Assembly (NCBI GenBank): GCA_900321635.1
Contig: ONWV01000004.1
Location: forward strand, 1 to 51,284
Direction of reading: 5' to 3'
DNA from: an uncultured Spirochaetaceae bacterium
Lineage (GTDB): Bacteria > Spirochaetota > Spirochaetia > Sphaerochaetales > Sphaerochaetaceae
Length of the DNA: 51,284 nt
In this document: positions 7,872-17,404 of the stretch, in pieces
Position numbering within the stretch: the first letter of the stretch is position 1
Layout: every line of letters begins with the position of its first letter
Made by a program: the position numbers and the translations under genes
The notes under the pieces: model-generated
What the model was told of the DNA's origin: nothing
The model's database searches: none
Seen by the model: only the letters and a program-made list of their open reading frames with translations

Positions 7872-8572
7872 GATACAAGGCCATCTGCTTTGACATTGAC
7901 GGAACCCTCTATCCATTCTCTCTGATGCAGAAAAGACTTCTTCGTATCTGGCTGCGTCATCCGTTTTTCGTGACACGTTACAACCGCATGAGGAAACAGT
8001 TCCGCCTCTGGCAGAAGAGCTTTAAGCAGGACATTCCTTTCAGGTGGCGTGAGGCTGTGATAATACAGAACGGAACCGGAGAAGAACTAGACAAGAGCTT
8101 CTTGGAGTCTGATTATCAGAAGACCTATGACAGTCTCAAGCGCAAGATGTACGACCCCATGGAGAATCTTTACAGAAAGACAGAGCCTTTTGACGGGGTG
8201 AGGGAAACCTTTCGTAACATCAAGGCCCACGGACTGAAAATAGGGGTGTTCACCGATTTTCCGATGTACGAGAAGCTTAAGAGCATGGGTCTTGATGAAT
8301 ATGTGGATTTCGGGGCCTCAAGCGATGATGCAGGGTTTCTGAAACCGGATTCACACTGTTTCGGATATTTGCTGTATAATCTTAAGATGGAGCCAAGCGA
8401 TGTTCTTTACGTCGGAGACAGTTACGTAAAGGATATTGTCGGTGCCCATAATGCGGGAATCGATGCTGTCTTGGTCAATGTGAAGCCGTCCGAATACCCT
8501 CTGGCCAAGGAAGTTTTCGGAAGCTGGAAAGAATTTGACGCCTGGCTTGCCTCAGGCATGGAGGATAGATAA
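7868..8572 (+). CDS. HAD family hydrolase
   Basis: 234-aa phosphatase-like protein of HAD subfamily I. Motif I is CFDIDGTLYPF (7-17). A helical cap of about 100 residues rich in Arg, Trp and Phe follows. Motif II is GVFTDFP, motif III the Lys of FLKPDS, and motif IV YVGDSYVKDIVGAHNAG. The arrangement resembles phosphoglycolate phosphatase and YjjG-type nucleotidases; the substrate is unknown. It overlaps der by ATGA and its stop overlaps the start of the coiled-coil gene by one base, so the three are one operon. Confidence 0.88.
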   Translation: MRYKAICFDIDGTLYPFSLMQKRLLRIWLRHPFFVTRYNRMRKQFRLWQKSFKQDIPFRWREAVIIQNGTGEELDKSFLESDYQKTYDSLKRKMYDPMENLYRKTEPFDGVRETFRNIKAHGLKIGVFTDFPMYEKLKSMGLDEYVDFGASSDDAGFLKPDSHCFGYLLYNLKMEPSDVLYVGDSYVKDIVGAHNAGIDAVLVNVKPSEYPLAKEVFGSWKEFDAWLASGMEDR

Positions 8573-9732
8573 TGAACGTTATTTCGATGCTGCCTGTGCT
8601 TCTTCCCATAGCGCTGTTTGTAGTCACCCTTATCATCATTTTCACTCTCAGAGCAAGTGACAAACGCAGCAAGAGTCTTTCCAACGTCAAGAAGCTTCTG
8701 GACATCTATAAGGGAAACATCGAGGCAAGCGACAATTCCTTCAAGCAGTATGCAAGCGAGCTTGAGCAGACTGTGGCAAAAAAGGATGCCGAGGTTAAGA
8801 GCCTGATTCAGACGGTCAACACCCAGCTGGGTGAGCTCAAGTCCTATTCCGAAGATCTTGTCAGACTCAAGAACGCCATGGAGACCTACAGAGAGGCCCT
8901 GGGCGGCCTTGCCCGTCTTACTAGCGATGCTGACGACAAGGTCCAGACAGTCCAGAACGAAGTAGACAGACTGGATAAGGTCAGGGACGTCATCGAGGGC
9001 TTCAGACAGGACATGAAGGATGCAGATGAGCATCTGAGAAAGCACGAGCAGCGTGTAATCCAGCTTGAGCGCGAATCAATCGGCCGCATGAACCAGGCAG
9101 TCAGCGAAACCGACAGCAGCATGGACGAGGCCATGGAAGGCCTTCACAAGGAAAGCAACGAGGTCTTTGAGGAATTCAAGGCAAAGACCACAAATGATAC
9201 TGAGTTCAGACTCAGAAAGCTCGATGACGCCTTCCAGGCGGTCATCCACACCGTACAGCAGTTCTTCGGCGAGCTTGAGAATAAAATCGATGAGGCCCGC
9301 ACAGTTGCCCAGCGTCTTGAGGTGACGGCAAAGGCCGAGGTTCCGCAGACATCTGAAGCTGAAACCGAAGAGGTTTCTGATATCAGCAAGCCGGACCTCA
9401 AGAGCGAAATCGCACAGCTTTCAGAGCCTGTTCCCGAAAAAGAAGTCGAGTCTACCGGGCTCAAATTCAAGGCCCCCAAGTTCACTCCCAAGACAGAAGA
9501 GGAGTACGGTGAAGACACCTACATTGAGCAGGCCACCAAGACCGAGGATGAGACCTACGGCGGCGGTTATGATGAAAACGATGACTTTGCATCCTTCGGA
9601 GGCGTTGAGGAAGAATCCGACTCGGACCTTCGCGGAATGGACATAATGGACATGGACTTTGACACCTTCACAGAAGGACGCGAGGCAGGCCGCTGGACAC
9701 GGGACGGGCAGAACCAAGACGACAAGTCCTGA
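8572..9732 (+). CDS. SpiroCoCo-like membrane-anchored coiled-coil protein
   Basis: 386 aa. An N-terminal hydrophobic helix (about 5-26) anchors a long coiled coil (about 35-260) with continuous heptad-like Leu/Lys/Glu/Asp spacing. An acidic, probably disordered tail follows (repeats such as EEYGEDTY, then DIMDMDFDTF). The layout matches a spirochaete-restricted coiled-coil family that I recognise as SpiroCoCo; its function is not established. The start overlaps the previous stop (TAATG). A cytoskeletal or envelope-organising role is plausible but unproven. Confidence 0.75.
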   Translation: MNVISMLPVLLPIALFVVTLIIIFTLRASDKRSKSLSNVKKLLDIYKGNIEASDNSFKQYASELEQTVAKKDAEVKSLIQTVNTQLGELKSYSEDLVRLKNAMETYREALGGLARLTSDADDKVQTVQNEVDRLDKVRDVIEGFRQDMKDADEHLRKHEQRVIQLERESIGRMNQAVSETDSSMDEAMEGLHKESNEVFEEFKAKTTNDTEFRLRKLDDAFQAVIHTVQQFFGELENKIDEARTVAQRLEVTAKAEVPQTSEAETEEVSDISKPDLKSEIAQLSEPVPEKEVESTGLKFKAPKFTPKTEEEYGEDTYIEQATKTEDETYGGGYDENDDFASFGGVEEESDSDLRGMDIMDMDFDTFTEGREAGRWTRDGQNQDDKS

Positions 9733-9787
9733 AATTCTTGACGATAACTAAACTCCTTATTAACTTTCACATATCGGAAGGAAAACT

Positions 9788-10375
9788 ATGAGCAAATCAA
9801 AAGCAGAAAAAGAAAAGAACCTTGAGCAGGAAATCCTTGAGGATCAGAAGCTCGAGGAGTCTGTAGATAATCAGGAAGAAGAGCAGGTAGAGGAGGTCTC
9901 CCAGGAGGAGATTCTTTCTCAGAAGGTCGATGAACTTGAGAAGGCCAATGCCGAGCTCAAGGACCAGATGCTCAGACGCCAGGCAGAGCTTGAAAACTAT
10001 AGAAAGCGCCTTATCAGAGACAAGGAAGAAGCAATCCAGTTCTCAAATGAAAACCTCATCAAGGATCTTCTGGGCTTTCTGGATAATATGGACAGAGCCC
10101 TGGCTGCAGCCAAAAACGGCGGCGACCTGGACGGCCTTATCAAGGGTTTTGAGATGACAAGAGACCAGCTTCTGTCAACTTTGGACAAGAACTGGGGCCT
10201 TAAGGCAATAGAAGCTGTGGGTAGCGAGTTTGACCCCAGCCTCCACGAAGCCTGCATGATGGCAGTTGACGAGAGCCTTGACAAGGAGACTGTTTTGGAG
10301 GAATTCCAGAAAGGCTATACCTTGCATGACAGAGTAATTCGCCCTGCCAAGGTCAAAATCGGCAAACCCGAGTGA
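9788..10375 (+). CDS. grpE: Nucleotide exchange factor GrpE
   Basis: 195-aa GrpE, the ADP-release factor for DnaK. The N-terminal 60 residues are acidic and low-complexity, then the long dimerising helix runs through LENYRKRLIRDKEEAIQFSN. The C-terminal beta domain contains GSEFDPSLHEACM and a VIRPAKVKI ending typical of the family. A clear GGAAGGA lies upstream. It heads a grpE-dnaK-dnaJ series. No hrcA repressor gene and no CIRCE element is found next to it, unlike in many bacteria with this gene order. Confidence 0.94.
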   Translation: MSKSKAEKEKNLEQEILEDQKLEESVDNQEEEQVEEVSQEEILSQKVDELEKANAELKDQMLRRQAELENYRKRLIRDKEEAIQFSNENLIKDLLGFLDNMDRALAAAKNGGDLDGLIKGFEMTRDQLLSTLDKNWGLKAIEAVGSEFDPSLHEACMMAVDESLDKETVLEEFQKGYTLHDRVIRPAKVKIGKPE

Positions 10376-10472
10376 TTTTCTTTGAGATTTCTGCGCTTTG
10401 GCTCGGTGCCGTGCACAGAGCACTGTCACCTCGCCGCATCGCAGTCTTTCGAAGAAATTTTGTATAGAAAAT

Positions 10473-10501
10473 TTGACGATTTTGATTGCTCTGAGTAAAT
10501 T
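10473..10501 (+). promoter_or_regulatory. dnaK promoter (sigma-70 type)
   Basis: TTGACG (10473-10478), a 17-nt spacer and TAAATT (10496-10501) lie 43 bases before the dnaK ATG. The -10 sits between the arms of an inverted repeat. Confidence 0.6.
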
Positions 10502-10511
10502 TAGCTCAGAG
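10489..10511. promoter_or_regulatory. Candidate heat-shock operator: 7-N9-7 inverted repeat over the dnaK -10
   Basis: CTCTGAG (10489-10495) and CTCAGAG (10505-10511) are perfect complements separated by 9 bases that contain the -10 hexamer. The 9-base spacing equals that of CIRCE, but the arms do not match TTAGCACTC. A repressor-binding site is inferred from its position. As RNA it could also fold into a hairpin in the 5' leader. Confidence 0.45.
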
Positions 10512-10544
10512 GAAATCTTTTGAAGATAATTAGGAGAAACATAT

Positions 10545-12467
10545 ATGGGAAAGATTATTGGAATTGATCTTGGAACAACAAACAGCTGCGTCGCAGTCAT
10601 GGAGGGTTCGGAGCCTGTCGTCATGGCAAACTCAGAGGGACAGAGAACCACTCCTTCTGTCGTCGGATTCACAGCAAAGGGCGATCGTCTTGTGGGACAG
10701 CCTGCAAAGAACCAGATCGTCACAAATGCGGAGAACACCGTCTACTCAATTAAGCGCTTCATGGGACACAAGTACAACGAGGTTCCAAATGAGCTTTCTA
10801 TGATTCCATACAAGGTGGTCTCCGGAAATAACGGAGCAGTCAGAATCGCAATCCGCGGCACCGAATACAGCCCGGAGGAGATTTCAGCAAATATTCTGCA
10901 GAAGATGAAGAAGACTGCCGAGGATTATCTCGGAGAGCCGGTCACAGAAGCGGTCATCACCGTTCCTGCATACTTCAACGATGCACAGAGACAGGCCACA
11001 AAGGATGCCGGAAAGATTGCAGGTCTTGAGGTCAAGAGAATCGTCAACGAGCCTACTGCCGCTGCTTTGGCATATGGTTTCGGAAAGGATTCTTCCAAGG
11101 ACGAGAAGATTGCAGTCTACGACCTTGGCGGCGGTACATTCGATATCTCCATTCTTGAGCTCGGAGACGGAGTCTTTGAGGTCAAGTCAACAAACGGTGA
11201 TACCCACCTCGGAGGAGATAACTTCGACCAGAGAATCATCGAGTGGATGGTCTCATCCTTCAAGAAGGACACGGGCATTGACCTGTCAACAGATAAGATG
11301 GCTCTTCAGAGACTGAAAGAGGCTGCTGAGAAGGCAAAGATTGAGCTTTCCAACTCAACCTCCACAGACATCAATCTGCCGTTCATCTCTGCTGACGCAA
11401 CAGGCCCGAAGCACCTTCAGATGACCCTTACAAGAGCCGCATTCGAGCAGCTGATCGATGACCTTATTGAAAGGACAAAGATTCCTTGCCAGAATGCCCT
11501 CAGGGATGCAGGACTTAGCGCATCTGACATTGATGAGGTCATTCTTGTCGGTGGTTCAACACGTGTTCCTAAGGTCCAGGAGACCGTAAAGGCACTGTTC
11601 GGTAAGGATCCTCACAAGGGAGTCAACCCGGATGAGGTCGTTGCAATGGGTGCTGCAATTCAGGGAGGAATTCTCGGCGGATCTGTTAAGGATGTTCTTC
11701 TTCTTGATGTCACACCGCTTTCACTGGGTATCGAGACCCTGGGCGGAGTCACAACAAGACTGATTGAGAGAAATACAACCATTCCTACCAGAAAGAGCCA
11801 GGTCTTCTCAACCGCAGCCGACGGACAGACAGCAGTAAGCATTCATGTCCTTCAAGGTGAGCGTGAGATGGCTTCCCAGAACAGAACACTCGGAACCTTC
11901 GACTTGGTCGGAATTCCTGCAGCTCCGCGTGGAGTACCTCAGATCGAGGTCACATTCGACATCGATGCAAACGGTATCGTCCATGTTTCTGCAAAGGATC
12001 TCGGAACCGGTAAGGAGCAGAGCATCCAGATTCAGAGTTCCAGCGGACTTGATGAGAGCGAGATTGACAGAATGGTCAAGGATGCCGAGGCACATGCCGA
12101 GGAAGACAAGAAGGAGCGTGAGAAGATCGATGCCCGTAACAACGCCGACAGCCTGGTCTACCAGACAGAGAAGGCAATGAAGGATTACGGAGACAAGGTC
12201 GATGCATCAAGCAAGGCTGCCATCGAGAGTGCTCTCTCTGACCTGAAGGCCGTTCTTGCCAACCAGAATGCAAGCGTCGATGAGCTCAAGGCCAAGACAG
12301 AGGCACTTCAGAATGCTTCCTACAAGCTTGCAGAGGAAATGTACAAGAATGCAAACCCGCAGGGCGGTGCAGGTCCTCAGGCCGGACCGCAGGCAGGACC
12401 TCAGGGCCCTCAGGGCGGACCGAGCAATGCAGGTGCAGATGACGCCGACTACGAGGTTGTCAACTAA
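10545..12467 (+). CDS. dnaK: Chaperone DnaK (Hsp70)
   Basis: 640-aa Hsp70 chaperone with all landmarks. The ATPase domain begins [20 protein letters not shown], with [31 protein letters not shown] and the [10 protein letters not shown] loop. The linker [19 protein letters not shown] leads into the substrate-binding domain. The C-terminal tail is Gly/Pro/Gln-rich with AGPQ-type repeats and ends in an acidic stretch. A TAGGAGAAA ribosome binding site precedes the ATG. It has its own promoter after grpE, so it can be expressed above the level of grpE. Confidence 0.98.
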   Translation: MGKIIGIDLGTTNSCVAVMEGSEPVVMANSEGQRTTPSVVGFTAKGDRLVGQPAKNQIVTNAENTVYSIKRFMGHKYNEVPNELSMIPYKVVSGNNGAVRIAIRGTEYSPEEISANILQKMKKTAEDYLGEPVTEAVITVPAYFNDAQRQATKDAGKIAGLEVKRIVNEPTAAALAYGFGKDSSKDEKIAVYDLGGGTFDISILELGDGVFEVKSTNGDTHLGGDNFDQRIIEWMVSSFKKDTGIDLSTDKMALQRLKEAAEKAKIELSNSTSTDINLPFISADATGPKHLQMTLTRAAFEQLIDDLIERTKIPCQNALRDAGLSASDIDEVILVGGSTRVPKVQETVKALFGKDPHKGVNPDEVVAMGAAIQGGILGGSVKDVLLLDVTPLSLGIETLGGVTTRLIERNTTIPTRKSQVFSTAADGQTAVSIHVLQGEREMASQNRTLGTFDLVGIPAAPRGVPQIEVTFDIDANGIVHVSAKDLGTGKEQSIQIQSSSGLDESEIDRMVKDAEAHAEEDKKEREKIDARNNADSLVYQTEKAMKDYGDKVDASSKAAIESALSDLKAVLANQNASVDELKAKTEALQNASYKLAEEMYKNANPQGGAGPQAGPQAGPQGPQGGPSNAGADDADYEVVN

Positions 12468-12554
12468 TTCAAATGAAATCTGCGATGCCGTTCGGCATGC
12501 ATCTTCCATTTGAAGATTAATATCTAAAAGAGGGGAATCGCAAAAGCGGTTCCC
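12468..12554 (+). terminator. Two hairpins between dnaK and dnaJ; the second is terminator-like
   Basis: First, a long imperfect hairpin at 12468-12514: TTCAAATG directly after the dnaK stop pairs with CATTTGAA (12507-12514), with further pairing inside. Second, GGGAATCGC (12533-12541), loop AAAA, GCGGTTCCC (12546-12554), with one G-U pair. It is followed by a weak U-rich stretch, and an eight-T run lies further down at about 12572. Together they could attenuate read-through into dnaJ or protect the dnaK 3' end. Confidence 0.55.
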
Positions 12555-12616
12555 TTCTTGTGTACTATTCCGATTTTTTTTGTTAATTTATCTTTTGAAA
12601 AGGATAATCAAGCATC

Positions 12617-13744
12617 ATGGCTGATAAGAGAGATTACTACGAAGTTCTCGGCGTTGCCAAGAACGCATCACAGGAAGATATTAAAAAGGCATACAGGAAG
12701 CTTGCCATAGAGAACCATCCTGACAGAAACCCAGGCGACAAGGCCGCTGAGGAGAGGTTCAAGGAAGCTACCGAGGCCTATGAAGTTCTGTCTGACGAGA
12801 CTAAGCGCAAGAACTACGACAACTACGGATTTGCAGGAGTCGACGGTTCACAGGGCTTTGGCGGGGCTGCATACAGAGACTTCAGCGATCTTTTCTCGGG
12901 TGGATTCGGAAGTATCTTCGAAGACCTTTTCGGCGGCGGATTCGGCGGTGGTTCAAGACAGAGAGCTCAGGCAAATCCGAACGTAGGACAGAGCATCAGA
13001 GTCAACATTGAAGTTGATCTTCAGGATATTGTTGCTGATTTCAAGAAGGAGATGACCTATTCGCACCAGGTCGCATGTGAAGCCTGCCACGGAACAGGAT
13101 CGTCAAAGGGAAGCTCTTCAAACAAGACTTGTCCCACATGCGGCGGAATGGGCCAGATCAGACAGTCCAGCGGATTCTTTTCAATGTCACGTACCTGTCC
13201 GACCTGCGGAGGACGGGGTTTTGTCATCTCAGATCCTTGTCCCAACTGTCGTGGAACCGGAACTGTCAGAAAGAGCCAGACACTTAAAATCAAGATTCCC
13301 GCAGGAATCGAGAGCGGAAGCGACATCATTATCCCGCAGATGGGAAATGCCGTTGCAAACTGCCCGACCCCCGGTGACCTTTATGTCCGCGTGAATGTAA
13401 GACCTCACAAGTACTTTGTAAGAAGCGGTGAGGATCTTTATGTTCAGATTCCTATTTCGATGACCCAGGCGGCGTTGGGACTTGATATAAACGTCAAGAA
13501 CCTTCAGAACGAGACCATCAAAGTCAGCATCCCTGCCGGTGTTCAGAACGGAAAGATCATCAGAGTCAAAGGTCAGGGTCTTCCCAGATACAGGAATCAG
13601 GATTCAAAGGGCGATATGTACATCAAGGTCCAGATTGAGACTCCCAAGAGACTCGGACTTAAGGCCCGCCAGATAATGCGCGAGCTTTCCGAGGCAATGG
13701 GAGAGAACGAGAATCCCACCCCGGTTCCGTTTGAAAACAACTAA
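12617..13744 (+). CDS. dnaJ: Chaperone DnaJ (Hsp40)
   Basis: 375-aa type I J-protein. The J domain (1-70) carries the HPD motif at 34-36, which stimulates DnaK ATPase. A Gly/Phe-rich segment follows (about 74-115). The zinc-binding region (about 152-220) has four cysteine repeats: [24 protein letters not shown] and CPNCRGTG. Two C-terminal substrate-binding beta domains complete the protein. The 149-base gap after dnaK contains two hairpins, so dnaJ is probably expressed below dnaK. It is followed 11 bases later by rlmB. Confidence 0.97.
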   Translation: MADKRDYYEVLGVAKNASQEDIKKAYRKLAIENHPDRNPGDKAAEERFKEATEAYEVLSDETKRKNYDNYGFAGVDGSQGFGGAAYRDFSDLFSGGFGSIFEDLFGGGFGGGSRQRAQANPNVGQSIRVNIEVDLQDIVADFKKEMTYSHQVACEACHGTGSSKGSSSNKTCPTCGGMGQIRQSSGFFSMSRTCPTCGGRGFVISDPCPNCRGTGTVRKSQTLKIKIPAGIESGSDIIIPQMGNAVANCPTPGDLYVRVNVRPHKYFVRSGEDLYVQIPISMTQAALGLDINVKNLQNETIKVSIPAGVQNGKIIRVKGQGLPRYRNQDSKGDMYIKVQIETPKRLGLKARQIMRELSEAMGENENPTPVPFENN

Positions 13745-13755
13745 GGAGAAGCCAT

Positions 13756-14508
13756 ATGGGCACAAAGATCACAGGAATCCATGCCATTGAAGAGGCCTTA
13801 AAGAATGCCTCAAGAGGAAGCACCCTTTATCTTCTCAGAGGAGACAAGAGAAACAGCTCTCTTGAGATGAAGGCAATCTCCAACGGAAAGACTGCGGTCA
13901 AGAAGGTGTCCGAGGCCGAGATGAACAAGCTTGCCGGAACAGAGGACCACAGGGGCGCAGTTCTGGATCTTGGAACAAGATCTGCCCAGAGTCAGGGCGG
14001 AAGAATCCGAGAGATGTCCGTCATTGACTTCTGTAAGAGCCTTAAAGAAGATCAGGGTGCTTTGGTTCTGGCTTTGGATGAGATTACAGACCCGCACAAC
14101 CTTGGTGCAATTCTGAGAAGCGCAGACCAGTTCTCCGCATCATTGATAATTGTTCCGGAAAGAAGAAGTGCAAGTGCAAACGAGACAGTCATAAGAATTT
14201 CCTCCGGAGCTGCACAGTATGTGACCATGTCCACAGTGACAAACCTTTCCAGAGAGCTGGAAGTCCTTAAGGATTACGGATTCTGGGTCTACGGTGCCGA
14301 CATGGACGGAGATCCGTCTTACAACACAAAGTTCTCAAAGAGGTCTGTTCTTGTTATGGGAAGCGAGGGAAGCGGAATGCGCTCGCTTGTCAGAACCAAG
14401 TGCGACCACATAGTCTCCATTCCCATGTCAGGCCACATTGATTCTCTGAATGTCTCTGTCGCCGCAGGAATTCTGATGTACGAATACAGAAGGACAAATC
14501 CCGTCTGA
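13756..14508 (+). CDS. rlmB: 23S rRNA 2'-O-ribose methyltransferase, RlmB/TrmH family
   Basis: 250-aa SpoU-type methyltransferase. An N-terminal RNA-binding substrate domain (GIHAIEEAL) precedes the SPOUT knot domain. The three motifs are LALDEITDPHNLGAILRSA, VLVMGSEGSGM and IPMSGHIDSLNVSVAAGIL. This matches RlmB, which methylates a guanosine of the 23S peptidyl-transferase loop, better than tRNA-specific TrmH. A strong AAGGAG lies before the ATG at 13756. It is the last gene of the rightward chaperone block; a single base separates its stop from the convergent PAP2 gene. Confidence 0.88.
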   Translation: MGTKITGIHAIEEALKNASRGSTLYLLRGDKRNSSLEMKAISNGKTAVKKVSEAEMNKLAGTEDHRGAVLDLGTRSAQSQGGRIREMSVIDFCKSLKEDQGALVLALDEITDPHNLGAILRSADQFSASLIIVPERRSASANETVIRISSGAAQYVTMSTVTNLSRELEVLKDYGFWVYGADMDGDPSYNTKFSKRSVLVMGSEGSGMRSLVRTKCDHIVSIPMSGHIDSLNVSVAAGILMYEYRRTNPV

Positions 14509-14509
14509 A

Positions 14510-15187
14510 TCAAAGCCCGATCTTGATTGCAAGACCGAAGGGTGAGACAGAAGCCTCAACGTTTTTATCCGCGAACAAGGTATGAAGGGCAGGGATGCCG
14601 TAGCCTATTGCCGTACCCAAAAGAGCCCCTACCAGAACATCCGATGCAAAATGCTCTCCGCTTGCGACCCTGAGAATCCCGGTCAATGCGGCCAATGAGT
14701 AAGAAGCTGCAATCACAGGAACCTTCCATTTTGAGTCAGGATAGTATTTGGAAAAGATGTAGGTGTTTGCGGCAGCTACAGAGAAGGCCACCGAAGTGTG
14801 ACCTGAGCAGAATGACTTGTTGTAATCTCCGTTCTTCAGTGCCTCTTCAGGGTAGCCTTCGAAGTAAAGATAAGGCCTTTCTCGGGGAATTGCCCACTTT
14901 AAGAGTTCTTTCATAGCATATGTAAGGCCCACAGTCTCGGCATATATCACACCTACAGTGAAGTATTGGTTTGAAGGAAGTGCCAGCATCACGGCAGAAG
15001 TGGCGGCAGTTGTGAAAACCGATATGTCCGATGCTACGGAAAGAGCCTTGTTGTAAGGCTGCATGGTAAATCTGTCAAAGGGATTGACAGTGTTCTTATC
15101 AAGGGGGTAGGACTCGCTGAAAAGAGGAACTGCAGTTGCCAGAACAAAGAGCAGAATCAAAGCTATGAGTTTTGAACTGACTTTCAC
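14510..15187 (-). CDS. PAP2 family phosphatase with signal peptide
   Basis: 225-aa type 2 phosphatidic-acid phosphatase-like protein. The N-terminus is a signal peptide or anchor (about 1-22). The three catalytic motifs are intact: KWAIPRERP, CSGHTSV and RVASGEHFASD. Family members dephosphorylate lipid phosphates, including undecaprenyl pyrophosphate. As it opens a surface-glycan locus, carrier-lipid recycling is a reasonable inference. It overlaps the upstream secreted-protein gene by 4 bases (ATGA). Confidence 0.88.
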   Translation of the reverse strand: MKVSSKLIALILLFVLATAVPLFSESYPLDKNTVNPFDRFTMQPYNKALSVASDISVFTTAATSAVMLALPSNQYFTVGVIYAETVGLTYAMKELLKWAIPRERPYLYFEGYPEEALKNGDYNKSFCSGHTSVAFSVAAANTYIFSKYYPDSKWKVPVIAASYSLAALTGILRVASGEHFASDVLVGALLGTAIGYGIPALHTLFADKNVEASVSPFGLAIKIGL

Positions 15188-15993
15188 TGGGCGTTGACCC
15201 TCTCTTCAAACCAGTCTGAAAGAGCTGTGGTTCTTCTTAGGAATGCGCTGGGAAGGTCTACTGTGATGAACAAAACCTTGACCTGTGGCTCTCTGCCTGA
15301 AACCATTGCGTTTGTGAAAAGAACAAAGCCTTCCTCGGCTTCGATCACTTCCAGATACATGTGAAGGGCACCCTTGTCCACGCAGGAGAAGCCCATATAT
15401 TTCATATTGGTGTAGTTGCTGATTTCCATCAGGAAGTCGCCTTCCTTGATTGTGTATTTTACACTGTAGACGTTGCTTCCGAATCTGTTGTCTTTCTGAT
15501 ATGCATAGCAGTCGAATCTGGATGGGACGCTACTTGAGACGGGGTCTTCTATCTTGCTATTTGTCTTATCGGGATTGCTGATCATGTAGGAATCCTTGAA
15601 CAGTGTAGTTGGCTTTTCTCCTGCAAGGTGGGAGATGTACTGAAGACCCTTCATGGTTGAAACGCTTCTGAGCAGGTTGTAAAGGTAAACTTCCTTCTCA
15701 TTCTGTGAGAGGCTTTGAAAACTCTCAGGGTATGGTATGAATTTGACAGAAGAGACTGCAAAACCGTCGTACAGTCTGTCTGATTTTGCCGCAAGGTTCA
15801 TTCCCTGGCACCCGCGTGGTGCAATGCTTGTGATTTTCTGACCGTCACTTGTGACAGCCTCGAATACCGAACCCTGCATCAGACTCTGTATCTGCTGCTC
15901 TGAAAAGTTTGGGAAAATAGTTGAAAGGGATGGGGCTGCACATAATGCTGCGCAGACCATAAGTAATGCTGTTATAGTAAAAATGCGTCTCAT
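15184..15993 (-). CDS. Secreted protein of unknown function
   Basis: 269 aa with a clear signal peptide (MRRIFTITALLMVCAALCAA, cleavage near residue 20) and no further membrane segment, so it is periplasmic or surface-exposed. The mature part is globular, with recognisable but unassigned blocks (RGCQGMNLAAKSDRLYDGF, YISHLAGEKPTTLFKDSYMI). I do not recognise the family with confidence; it may be one of the spirochaete-specific DUFs. It lies 9 bases after the polyprenyl glycosylphosphotransferase and overlaps the PAP2 gene, so it probably belongs to the glycan operon. Confidence 0.7.
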   Translation of the reverse strand: MRRIFTITALLMVCAALCAAPSLSTIFPNFSEQQIQSLMQGSVFEAVTSDGQKITSIAPRGCQGMNLAAKSDRLYDGFAVSSVKFIPYPESFQSLSQNEKEVYLYNLLRSVSTMKGLQYISHLAGEKPTTLFKDSYMISNPDKTNSKIEDPVSSSVPSRFDCYAYQKDNRFGSNVYSVKYTIKEGDFLMEISNYTNMKYMGFSCVDKGALHMYLEVIEAEEGFVLFTNAMVSGREPQVKVLFITVDLPSAFLRRTTALSDWFEERVNAQ

Positions 15994-16002
15994 AAGCTCT
16001 CT

Positions 16003-17397
16003 TTAATAGGCGTTCTTGTTTATAAAACCCTTGAAGAACGTAAGAATTACAATTTTGAAGTCAAAGAATATGGACCAGTTTCTGATGTAGTAAAGATCGT
16101 ACGAAACTCTCTTTTCAATCGAGGTGTTTCCCCTAAGCCCGTTGACCTGTGCCCAGCCCGAGATTCCGGCCTTTACCTTATGCCTCAGGTCATAGCCCGG
16201 AATGGTCTTCTTGAACTCTTCGACAAGCTCGGGTCTTTCAGGACGCGGACCTATGAGGCTCATTGTTCCTGAAAGAACATTGAAGAACTGCGGAAGCTCG
16301 TCCAGACTGGTCTTTCTGAGAATTCGTCCGATTTTTGTGACTCTGGGATCGTCCTCTTCCGTCCAGTGTGGTCCGTTCTGCTCTGGCATATCTATGCGCA
16401 TTGATCTGAACTTGAGCATGTCAAAGACCTTGCCGCCTCTGGTGACTCTCTTCTGCCTGAAGAATACTGGGCCCTTGGATGAAAGCTTGACCAAAAGAGC
16501 CAAAAACAGGAAAAGCGGGGAAAGAATCACCACAGCCAAAGAACAGGAGATAATGTCAAAGGTCCTTTTTACGAATCTTTTGCCCAGGGACATTTCCGAG
16601 TTGTTCAGCTGTACAGATGGAATTGTGTAGAAGTCAGTGATTTCCGATCCTGCATAGGATCTGGGAATATCTGAAAGAAGGAAGACCTTGGCGTTAAGAA
16701 GTTCAAGACCCTGACGGATAGCCTTACCTTTGCTTTCCGAAGCATCTGTCGGCGGGAAGCTTATGACGACCATGTCTATGTCATTTTCTTTGACAGCCGC
16801 TTCAAGATTCTTGGCCTCTATTTGAGCAAGAGCTCCTATCTGAGATGATCCTCCCATGAACTGTCCTACAAACTTGATTCTGGCGGAAGCTCCGTGAGAC
16901 ATATTGGTGTCATAGAAGTCCTGCATCTTCTTTCCGTATCCGACAAGAAGTGCCCTCTGAAGGAATTTTCCTGATCTGACCTTCATTCCGATTATTGAGT
17001 TGACGATACGGCGCCCGATGAACAGGAAAAGAAAGTGGATGATAAGGAAGATTCCAAGGGCAACACGGCTGACGACTATGTTCATCAGATAGTAGTAGAA
17101 AACTACAAAGGTCAGAAACACATCGATAGAAACCCTGAGCAGGGATCCAACCTCACGGCTCCATTTTGACACGACATTGGATTCATAGAGTCTGTTGTAA
17201 AAAAGGAAGAAGAGGCTGGAAAGAAGAGCAAGGAAGGAAAGTGCTGTAAACAGACCTAGAGAGTCTCTGGCACCACCCGGGAGGATAAAGAATCTGAGAT
17301 AGTAAGATAGAAACCACGCCGACCAAGTGGCTACGATATCCGTGAACAAGCGTAGCTTGAACTGGAATCTTTCGAAGTTTCCCTTCTTTTGCTTCAT
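16003..17397 (-). CDS. Undecaprenyl-phosphate sugar-1-phosphate transferase (WcaJ/WbaP type)
   Basis: Initiating enzyme for a surface polysaccharide: it transfers a sugar-1-phosphate to the carrier lipid. About 464 aa. Four N-terminal transmembrane helices (about 15-115) and a Rossmann-like central domain (VGYGKK) precede the catalytic domain (about 265-464). That domain holds KRTFDIISCSLAVVILSPLF, FRQKRVTRGGKVFDMLKFRSM, RKTSLDELPQFFNVLSG, IGPRPERPE and KAGISGWAQVNGLRG. The start is the ATG at 17397, or a GTG two codons earlier. There is no Shine-Dalgarno sequence. A consensus TATAAT ends 7 nt before the ATG, suggesting a leaderless transcript. Confidence 0.9.
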   Translation of the reverse strand: MKQKKGNFERFQFKLRLFTDIVATWSAWFLSYYLRFFILPGGARDSLGLFTALSFLALLSSLFFLFYNRLYESNVVSKWSREVGSLLRVSIDVFLTFVVFYYYLMNIVVSRVALGIFLIIHFLFLFIGRRIVNSIIGMKVRSGKFLQRALLVGYGKKMQDFYDTNMSHGASARIKFVGQFMGGSSQIGALAQIEAKNLEAAVKENDIDMVVISFPPTDASESKGKAIRQGLELLNAKVFLLSDIPRSYAGSEITDFYTIPSVQLNNSEMSLGKRFVKRTFDIISCSLAVVILSPLFLFLALLVKLSSKGPVFFRQKRVTRGGKVFDMLKFRSMRIDMPEQNGPHWTEEDDPRVTKIGRILRKTSLDELPQFFNVLSGTMSLIGPRPERPELVEEFKKTIPGYDLRHKVKAGISGWAQVNGLRGNTSIEKRVSYDLYYIRNWSIFFDFKIVILTFFKGFINKNAY

Positions 17398-17404
17398 AAG
17401 CACG

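Noticed and set aside
9738-9765. grpE promoter TTGACG with TTAACT
   Set aside because: The -35 is good, but the best-spaced -10 matches only 3 of 6 positions. It is too weak to list as a feature.
10376-10544. CIRCE element upstream of dnaK
   Set aside because: No TTAGCACTC-N9-GAGTGCTAA-like sequence is present. The only dyad has different arms, so it is reported as a separate candidate.
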